NCBI GenBank assembly: GCA_944350095.1 | Contig: CALVOB010000060.1 | Coordinates: forward strand, 1 to 36,205 | Length of the DNA: 36,205 bases | Source: an uncultured Clostridia bacterium | GTDB lineage: Bacteria; Bacillota; Clostridia; Christensenellales; UBA1242 | Reading direction: 5' to 3' | In this document: positions 31,744 to 36,205 of the stretch, piece after piece | Layout of the letters: each line of letters begins with the position of its first letter | How positions within the stretch are numbered: the stretch's first letter is position 1 | Notes under the pieces: generated by a model | Seen by the model: only the letters and a program-made list of their open reading frames with translations | Databases searched by the model: none | Told to the model about the DNA's origin: nothing | Position numbers and translations under genes: made by a program

Positions 31744-31965
31744 ATGGAATTAAAACTTACCCAAACTATAAACGGATATACAATTTCCACAAGTAATTGC
31801 AAAATTGCTGGCGGAATTAATGCTGAAAAATCAAAACCCTTACCCGATTTCAAAGCTAAAAAATATCAAAATGTTAAATCTTTGGGAAAGAGCGCGAACC
31901 CTACGCGTGATGAAATTTATTCCAGACGCCATAAACTTGGCAATATAGTATACCCTGAGAGATGA
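31744..31965 (+). CDS. Small basic hypothetical protein
   Basis: This 73-residue product is rich in Lys, Arg, Asn and Ser, with no membrane segment or motif that I recognise. The N-terminal 20 residues look like two short strands and the rest is probably disordered. It is a convincing gene: consensus promoter, AGGGAGGA three bases before the ATG, and a 15-bp perfect hairpin terminator. Its strong own signals suggest good expression. It could bind nucleic acid because of its charge, but nothing further supports that. Confidence 0.6.
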   Translation: MELKLTQTINGYTISTSNCKIAGGINAEKSKPLPDFKAKKYQNVKSLGKSANPTRDEIYSRRHKLGNIVYPER

Positions 31966-31990
31966 TTTCTTTTTCATTACTTTTTTGGGG

Positions 31991-32026
31991 AAAACAACTT
32001 CTAAATTTAGAAGTTGTTTTCTTTTA
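31991..32026 (+). terminator. Rho-independent terminator, 15-bp perfect palindrome
   Basis: AAAACAACTTCTAAA and TTTAGAAGTTGTTTT (31991-32020) are contiguous and fully complementary, followed by CTTTT. Flanking A and T runs make it functional in either direction. Confidence 0.85.
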
Positions 32027-32069
32027 TATTTAGTAAAATGTTCTTTTATAAAAAAGTTATTAAAAATCT

Positions 32070-32099
32070 TTGCCTAAAAATATAATATTGTGATATAAT
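32070..32099 (+). promoter_or_regulatory. Promoter of the HicB-like gene
   Basis: TTGCCT (32070-32075), an 18-bp spacer and TATAAT (32094-32099). AGGAGA follows 8 bases after the -10 box. Confidence 0.6.
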
Positions 32100-32121
32100 A
32101 CAAAGGCAGGAGAAAATATCA

Positions 32122-32400
32122 GTGAATAAAAAAGAACCCATGTATTTTGTCTATCCAGCATATTTTGTAGATGGAGAGGACGAAATAGTTGTTAGTTTTC
32201 CAGACTTAGAACTCGTTATAGAGGGTGACACTTACGAGGAGGCTTTTTTATTTGCAAAAAATTATTTAAAAGAATATTGCATTTATTCGTTAAAGCACGA
32301 TTTTGAAATTCCAGATCCATCTTATTATAAAGACATAATAAAGAATGGCGATAGGGCAATGCTTGTAGATACATTTGTATTCCCAAATGATATGAAATAA
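32122..32400 (+). CDS. HicB-like domain protein (RNase H-fold), without a HicA partner
   Basis: This 92-residue protein has the HicB pattern: YPAYFVDGEDEIVVSFPDLE, then TYEEAFLFAKNYLKEY, the small partly degraded RNase H fold that binds the HicA toxin in type II modules. No HicA-type gene lies on either side; the gene stands between two terminators with its own promoter. It also lacks a C-terminal DNA-binding helix-turn-helix or ribbon-helix-helix. The start is GTG 32122, 8 bases after AGGAGA; an ATG at 32140 is possible but less well placed. It may have a role outside toxin-antitoxin control. Confidence 0.7.
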   Translation: MNKKEPMYFVYPAYFVDGEDEIVVSFPDLELVIEGDTYEEAFLFAKNYLKEYCIYSLKHDFEIPDPSYYKDIIKNGDRAMLVDTFVFPNDMK

Positions 32401-32411
32401 ATTTTAAATCA

Positions 32412-32448
32412 AAAAAGAACTTTATCAATTAGGATAGAGTTCTTTTTA
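32412..32448 (+). terminator. Rho-independent terminator of the HicB-like gene
   Basis: AAAAGAACTTTATC pairs with GATAGAGTTCTTTT with one G-T pair, followed by T residues. It resembles the hairpin at 11751-11800 in its AAAGAACTTTAT arm. Confidence 0.8.
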
Positions 32449-32491
32449 TTTAAATTAAATTATAATTAGTATACCACTTTTAACATAAATA

Positions 32492-32524
32492 AAAAACGAG
32501 TTAATAATTAACTCGCTTTTTTAT
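32492..32524 (-). terminator. Terminator of the small membrane protein gene
   Basis: CGAGTTAA (32497-32504), loop TAA, TTAACTCG (32508-32515), with A residues before and T residues after. It directly follows the minus-strand stop codon and can act in both directions. Confidence 0.8.
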
Positions 32525-33025
32525 TTATTTTCTGTTAGCTATTACACCAGCTGCTCCGCCAACTAGCCCAAAAGCAAGAATTAAATAAGAACCTGCTGTA
32601 ATTACATAGTGAGCAACTCTATCAAGATTTTCTACATCTGGATTAGCTTTTGCTACTAAACATATTAACATTATAAACGCTACTATAGAAAGTATAACAG
32701 TTGCAACACTAGCTAGCATTCTTAAAAATCTTGGGAATTTAATTCCTATTAATTTTAATAGTTCAAGTACAGCCATAACAAGAGCACAAATTATTGCGAT
32801 TAAAGCTATAATTTCTGTTGCTGTTGCTAGTGATGCAACTTCTTCACTTGCAGCAGCTGCCAACATATCTCCTAATGTAAAAATAGAAAATGTGCTTGCG
32901 TCACCAATAACTGTCCAATATTTTATAGAAGAAATAAACATTGGTATAATCATGAGTGCGCCAAGAACAATTGCAACTAGAGAGCAAATTAACTCTCCGA
33001 TATTTGCCTTTTTAGATTTTTTCAT
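32525..33025 (-). CDS. Small four-helix membrane protein, uncharacterised
   Basis: This 166-residue protein has a basic start (MKKSKKANIG) and four hydrophobic helices at about 11-33, 66-92, 101-123 and 136-161. A polar, Ala-rich segment between helices 1 and 2 may be a loop outside the membrane. AAAGGGGG precedes the ATG, and the gene has a near-consensus promoter and a terminator, so it is monocistronic and likely well expressed. No family is recognised. Confidence 0.65.
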   Translation of the reverse strand: MKKSKKANIGELICSLVAIVLGALMIIPMFISSIKYWTVIGDASTFSIFTLGDMLAAAASEEVASLATATEIIALIAIICALVMAVLELLKLIGIKFPRFLRMLASVATVILSIVAFIMLICLVAKANPDVENLDRVAHYVITAGSYLILAFGLVGGAAGVIANRK

Positions 33026-33048
33026 ATTTTCCCCCTTTTAATAATTAA

Positions 33049-33077
33049 AATATAACGCAAATATAAAATATAGTCAA
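33049..33077 (-). promoter_or_regulatory. Promoter of the small membrane protein gene
   Basis: On the minus strand TTGACT (33077-33072), a 17-bp spacer and TATATT (33054-33049), 10 of 12 consensus bases. Confidence 0.75.
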
Positions 33078-33095
33078 ATAATTTAGTTATTATGT

Positions 33096-33124
33096 TTGTT
33101 TTTATTTTAAAAATTTTGTATTCT
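33096..33124 (+). promoter_or_regulatory. Candidate promoter of the phosphohexomutase gene
   Basis: TTGTTT (33096-33101), a 17-bp spacer and TATTCT (33119-33124). It diverges from the promoter at 33049-33077 and leaves an extremely short leader before the ribosome binding site GGAGAAG. Confidence 0.5.
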
Positions 33125-33141
33125 TTAATAGGAGAAGTTTT

Positions 33142-34560
33142 ATGATTAAGTTTGGAACAAGCGGTTTTCGTGGAATTATCGGTGAAAATTTTAATAAGGA
33201 AAATGTACAAAGAGTTGCTTATGCACTAGCAATGCTTATAAGCAAGGAAAAAATTGAAAAACCTATTATTGATGTGGGCTATGATAACAGATTTATGGGA
33301 GATTTCTTTGCTAAATGGGTGATTGAGGTTTTAATAAGTTACAAGATAGATGTAAATTTTTTTGAAAAAAGTTTGCCTACGCCTGTTATAGGTTTCATAT
33401 CAAAAAAACATACTTTTGGCATAGTACTAACTGCTAGCCATAACCCTTATTATTACAATGGTATTAAAATAATAAAAGATGGAGGAGAAATTCCAGATTC
33501 ATTTGCTCAAAAAATAGAAAAAATTGCAAATGCAGTTAAATTTTCAAAAATTAAAACTACTGCGTATGAAGATGGCATATCACAAAAAAAGATTTGCCTT
33601 GTAAATAATTATGAAGATTATATAAAAAGTGTTTTAAGTTATATAAACAAAAAATCAATATGTGACTATAATCCTAAAATTTTGTTTAATTCTATGCATG
33701 GAAATTCAAGTATGGTGATTAAGGAAATTTGCAAAAAAATAGGATTTAAAAATTATGAAATTATGAAAGAAAGTATAGACCCATATTTTGAACATGGTTT
33801 ACCAGCTCCATATTTAAAAAATTTAACTGACCAAGCAAAAAGAGTTAAAGATGAAAAGTTTGATTTAGGGTTGGCCTTAGATGGAGATAGTGATAGAATT
33901 ACTTGTATAGATAAAAGTGGGGAAATTTATGATTGTAACTATATTTTAACAGCATTATTTAATTATTTGGTTAAAGAAAAAAAGTTTGAAGGAGGAGTGG
34001 TGCATAATACTGCATTTACAAATCTTTTAAGTTTAGTTGCAAAAGCAAATGATAGAGCAGATTATGTTGCAAAAGTTGGATTTAAACACATATCAGAAAT
34101 ATTTAAAAATACAGACGCATTCATTGGCGGAGAAACAAACGGGATAGCATTAAAAAATCATCTTTTTAGTAAAGATGGTGTGTTAGGGGCTTTTCTTTTA
34201 ATAGATTTAATTAGTTATTACAGAAAAAACTTTAAAGAAATTCTTTCTAGTATTGAAAAAAAGTATCATTTTAAAGGTAAGGTTATAGAATTTGCATATC
34301 CAATTACTTTAAAAAAGAAAGAAGAGATTACAGATTTGGTGTTTATAAAAAAAGAACTTCCTCTAATGGATAGAAAACTAATTTCTTGTGATTATAGTGA
34401 TGGTGTAAAATATATATTTGAAAATGGATATTGGGCTATGATAAGATTTAGTGGAAACGAAAATGTTGTAAGGATTTTTGTTGAGGCTGAAAACGAAAAA
34501 AATTGTCTTAGAGATATCAGTAAACTTGAAAATTTTATTAATGTAAAGGAAAGGCAATAA
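33142..34560 (+). CDS. Alpha-D-phosphohexomutase (phosphoglucomutase/phosphomannomutase family)
   Basis: These enzymes move a phosphate between C1 and C6 of hexoses. The 472-residue protein has FGTSGFRGIIGE (4-15), the phosphoserine loop TASHNP with Ser99, the metal loop DGDSDR (247-252) and the C-terminal phosphate loop RFSGNENVVRIFVE. The sugar-binding loop is GGETNG (329-334) rather than the usual GE-x-SGH type, and the phosphate loop has SGNEN where most have SGTEP, so the substrate (glucose, mannose or glucosamine phosphate) is not clear. It starts an apparent operon with Nudix and PHP enzymes 4 and 3 bases apart. Confidence 0.88.
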   Translation: MIKFGTSGFRGIIGENFNKENVQRVAYALAMLISKEKIEKPIIDVGYDNRFMGDFFAKWVIEVLISYKIDVNFFEKSLPTPVIGFISKKHTFGIVLTASHNPYYYNGIKIIKDGGEIPDSFAQKIEKIANAVKFSKIKTTAYEDGISQKKICLVNNYEDYIKSVLSYINKKSICDYNPKILFNSMHGNSSMVIKEICKKIGFKNYEIMKESIDPYFEHGLPAPYLKNLTDQAKRVKDEKFDLGLALDGDSDRITCIDKSGEIYDCNYILTALFNYLVKEKKFEGGVVHNTAFTNLLSLVAKANDRADYVAKVGFKHISEIFKNTDAFIGGETNGIALKNHLFSKDGVLGAFLLIDLISYYRKNFKEILSSIEKKYHFKGKVIEFAYPITLKKKEEITDLVFIKKELPLMDRKLISCDYSDGVKYIFENGYWAMIRFSGNENVVRIFVEAENEKNCLRDISKLENFINVKERQ

Positions 34561-34564
34561 ACAA

Positions 34565-35104
34565 GTGGAAGAGTTAATAGATGTTTTAGATGAAAATGGT
34601 ATATTAAAGGATGTAAAACAAAGAAGCGAAGTGCACAATAAGGGACTTTGGCATAGAAGTGTGCATGTTTGGATAATAAATTCAGATGGAAATATTCTTT
34701 TACAAAAGCGTAGCGAACAAAAAAAGTTTTTTCCTAATGTTTGGGACTGTGCTTATGCTGGACATATATCTCACGGAGAAACGGCAATAACTACTGCAAT
34801 TAGAGAAGGTGAGGAAGAACTAGGTTTAAAAATTGTAGGTTCAAACTTAAAACATCTTTTTACAAATAAAGAAAGTATAAGTTATTGTGGTATAATAAAC
34901 AACGAGTTTGTAGATATATTTATCTATGAATGTGATATAAACTTAAAAAGTTTAACTCTTCAAAAAGAGGAGGTTGCAAAAGCCAAATGGGTGACGGTGG
35001 AAGAATTTTTAAAAATGTTGAAAACTGATAAGGTTTTACATCATGATGAAAAGGAATATGAAATTTTATATAAATATTTAGAAAACAAATTTGTTTTAAG
35101 GTGA
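34565..35104 (+). CDS. Nudix hydrolase (IDI/YfcD-like subgroup)
   Basis: Nudix enzymes cleave nucleoside diphosphates linked to another group. This 179-residue protein has a perfect Nudix box, G-x5-E-x7-REGEEELGL, starting at GHISHGE. It also has the HRSVHVWIINSDGNILLQKRS strand of the YfcD/isopentenyl-diphosphate isomerase-like branch. The start is GTG 34565, 4 bases after the phosphohexomutase stop, with AAAGGAAGG about 10 bases upstream. It lies between a phosphohexomutase and a PHP phosphatase, all likely on one message. The substrate is unknown. Confidence 0.88.
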   Translation: MEELIDVLDENGILKDVKQRSEVHNKGLWHRSVHVWIINSDGNILLQKRSEQKKFFPNVWDCAYAGHISHGETAITTAIREGEEELGLKIVGSNLKHLFTNKESISYCGIINNEFVDIFIYECDINLKSLTLQKEEVAKAKWVTVEEFLKMLKTDKVLHHDEKEYEILYKYLENKFVLR

Positions 35105-35107
35105 AAT

Positions 35108-35953
35108 ATGATAGACTTACACATACATACAAAATTGTCCGATGGCACTGATAGTGTTGAAGAATTATTAGAAAAAATAAAAGAAAAAAATATAAAAATC
35201 TTTTCTTTTACAGACCATGATAATATAGAAGCGTGCAAAATAATTCAAAGTAAATATAAAAATTTTTTAATAGATAATAATATAAAATTTATTAACGGAA
35301 TAGAATTCTCTACCGACTTTAAAGGGAAATCTAGGCATATTCTTGCATATAATTTTGATATTAAAAACGAAATAATAAACAAATTAATTAAAGAAGGGAA
35401 AGAAAGGAGAAATTCTAGAACAAATAAAAGGCTAGAATTGTTAAAAAAAGATTTTAATATAAACTTTTCAAAAGAAGAGTTGGACAATTTAAAATCTTAT
35501 AATAATTTAGGGAAGCCTCAGATTGCAAACATTTTAATACAAAAAGGCTACGCTAGTAGCATAGAGGAAGCCATATCAAAATATTTATATCATAAATTTC
35601 CTGCGGATAAACTTAGTGCAGAGTATGTTATAAAAAATATAAAGTTAGCAGGCGGAATTTCCGTTTTAGCACATGGTTTAGGTGGAGAGGGTGAAAAAAA
35701 TATAAATCCTCAGGAGTTTGCGGAAGATGTTAAAACATTAAAAAGTTTTGGCTTAAAAGGGTTAGAGTGCTATTATTCTAAATACTCATATAACGAGAGA
35801 GAAATAATAAAAGCAGAAGCAATAAAGTACAACCTACTTTTAAGCGGTGGAAGCGACTATCATGGTAAAAATAAAACTATATTACTTGGAAATGTAGGAA
35901 AAGACTATACAGCCAAATTGGAGGACTTTACGATTCTAAATGATATTGGTTGA
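35108..35953 (+). CDS. PHP-domain phosphoesterase (RNase AM / nucleoside bisphosphate phosphatase type)
   Basis: This 281-residue metal-dependent phosphoesterase has the PHP ligands in order: His5, His7 and Asp12 (HIHTKLSDG), TDHDN (35-39), Glu66 (GIEFST), His77 (HILAYN), LAHGLGG, and GSDYHG near the end. Relatives hydrolyse 3',5'-nucleoside bisphosphates or trim RNA 5' ends. AAGGTG lies just before the ATG, and it starts 3 bases after the Nudix gene. The end is marked by a strong terminator at 35989. The family is clear; the exact substrate is inferred. Confidence 0.88.
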   Translation: MIDLHIHTKLSDGTDSVEELLEKIKEKNIKIFSFTDHDNIEACKIIQSKYKNFLIDNNIKFINGIEFSTDFKGKSRHILAYNFDIKNEIINKLIKEGKERRNSRTNKRLELLKKDFNINFSKEELDNLKSYNNLGKPQIANILIQKGYASSIEEAISKYLYHKFPADKLSAEYVIKNIKLAGGISVLAHGLGGEGEKNINPQEFAEDVKTLKSFGLKGLECYYSKYSYNEREIIKAEAIKYNLLLSGGSDYHGKNKTILLGNVGKDYTAKLEDFTILNDIG

Positions 35954-35988
35954 TGAAATTATAAATTTTTATCGTTTTTTGTTTAAAA

Positions 35989-36024
35989 AACCTACAACTT
36001 AAAATTAAGTTGTAGGCTTTTTGT
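35989..36024. terminator. Bidirectional terminator after the PHP gene
   Basis: CCTACAACTTA (35991-36001) pairs with TAAGTTGTAGG (36006-36016), flanked by AAAAAA on the left and CTTTTTG on the right. It serves the plus-strand operon and could stop minus-strand transcription from the tRNA side. Confidence 0.85.
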
Positions 36025-36054
36025 TTTTCTATGCAAAATTCAAGTCAAGATGAT

Positions 36055-36087
36055 CTAGAAGAACCCAATGTTTAGCATGCGTGGTTC
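36055..36087. repeat. 33-bp direct repeat, copy 1, hairpin-forming
   Basis: Identical to 36173-36205, 118 bp away. Within it GAACC and GGTTC (extended here to AAGAACC/GGTTCTT) form a stem, with ATG/CAT pairing inside around loop TTTAG. It lies between two terminators and is not in a gene. Confidence 0.85.
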
Positions 36088-36104
36088 TTACTATGTCCGT
36101 AGGT

Positions 36105-36135
36105 TCAAATAAATAAAGGACTTATCTAAGTCCTT
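36105..36135 (-). terminator. Terminator of the minus-strand tRNA
   Basis: A perfect 9-bp stem AAGGACTTA (36116-36124) / TAAGTCCTT (36127-36135) with a 2-base loop. Read on the minus strand it starts three bases after the CCA end and has a T-rich tail. Confidence 0.85.
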
Positions 36136-36138
36136 AAC

Positions 36139-36205
36139 TGGCTCCCCAGGTAGGATTCGAACCTATACGAACCTAGAAGAACCCAATGTTTAGCATGCGT
36201 GGTTC
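36139..36205 (-). tRNA. tRNA 3' half (probably tRNA-Asn), interrupted or truncated at the window end
   Basis: On the minus strand the end reads T-arm TAGG-TTCGAAT-CCTA, acceptor 3' strand CTGGGGA, discriminator G, and an encoded CCA (36141-36139), followed by a perfect terminator. The implied 5' strand TCCCCAG and G73 fit tRNA-Asn best. Between the T-arm and the window edge, where a variable loop and anticodon arm should be, the sequence is instead a duplicated TAGGTTCG and the 33-bp hairpin repeat, and no proper anticodon stem can be drawn. The gene may be split by a repeat, or the contig end may be misjoined. Confidence 0.5.
36173..36205. repeat. 33-bp direct repeat, copy 2, at the window end
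   Basis: Second copy of the repeat at 36055-36087. It ends exactly at the window edge and replaces the expected anticodon half of the minus-strand tRNA. Confidence 0.85.

Noticed and set aside
32122..32400. Complete HicAB toxin-antitoxin module
   Set aside because: No HicA-type toxin frame is found on either strand around the HicB-like gene.
36055..36205. CRISPR array from the 33-bp repeats
   Set aside because: Only two copies, 85 bp of intervening tRNA and terminator sequence rather than a spacer, and no cas genes.

Overview
The window reads as a piece of chromosome from a low-GC, Gram-positive-type bacterium, most likely an uncultured clostridial Firmicute. The evidence is very AT-rich DNA, strong AGGAGG-type ribosome binding sites, consensus sigma-A promoters with 16-18 bp spacers, U-tailed hairpin terminators, lipoboxes of the LTAC type, and SpoVG, HelD, MurC and an M29 aminopeptidase. 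TGA serves as a stop (for example at 17658-17660), so this is the standard bacterial code, not the Mycoplasma code. There is no transposase, phage module, CRISPR array or rRNA. Apart from the two tRNA-bearing ends, the content is chromosomal housekeeping mixed with lineage-specific cell-surface genes.

Layout. 1-930: the start of a truncated minus-strand gene, then a promoter, a tRNA-like element and an intact tRNA-Ser(GCT) with terminator. 926-4300: a transglutaminase-fold protein, a doubtful small ORF and a secreted beta-rich protein. 4373-8528: a tightly coupled operon of a TPR-like protein, a lipoprotein and the RNA polymerase recycling ATPase HelD. 8640-11547: the GlpA-like / FAD-NAD oxidoreductase / DUF1667 trio. 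11836-15200 (minus): a membrane-anchored protein, a lipoprotein and gltX. 15321-18377: a long coiled-coil fibre-like protein and an unknown helical protein. 18452-20264 (minus): a 10TM heavy-metal exporter-like permease and a protein with a sigma-K-like promoter. 20402-24387: rpiB, a GT2-like membrane protein, an M29 aminopeptidase, gap and ppa. 24705-25632: two tandemly duplicated zinc-ribbon membrane proteins. 25691-29215: murC, spoVG, a DHH phosphoesterase and Cu/Zn SOD. 29285-31656: the classic dnaX-ybaB-recR cluster. 31744-35953: small proteins including a solitary HicB-like one, a phosphohexomutase, a Nudix hydrolase and a PHP phosphoesterase. 35954-36205: two copies of a 33-bp hairpin repeat around a minus-strand tRNA 3' half.

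The most notable signals are about decoding and gene expression. dnaX is split at a run of nine A residues, so that a short gamma-like product ends just after domain III while the -1 frame carries the tau-type C-terminal domain. dnaX also appears to be transcribed without a leader. A DHH phosphoesterase seems to start at a non-canonical ATA codon behind a perfect Shine-Dalgarno sequence. spoVG starts with TTG overlapping the stop of a three-codon mini-ORF. A copy of the 5' third of tRNA-Ser precedes the real gene and is interrupted by a structured insert.
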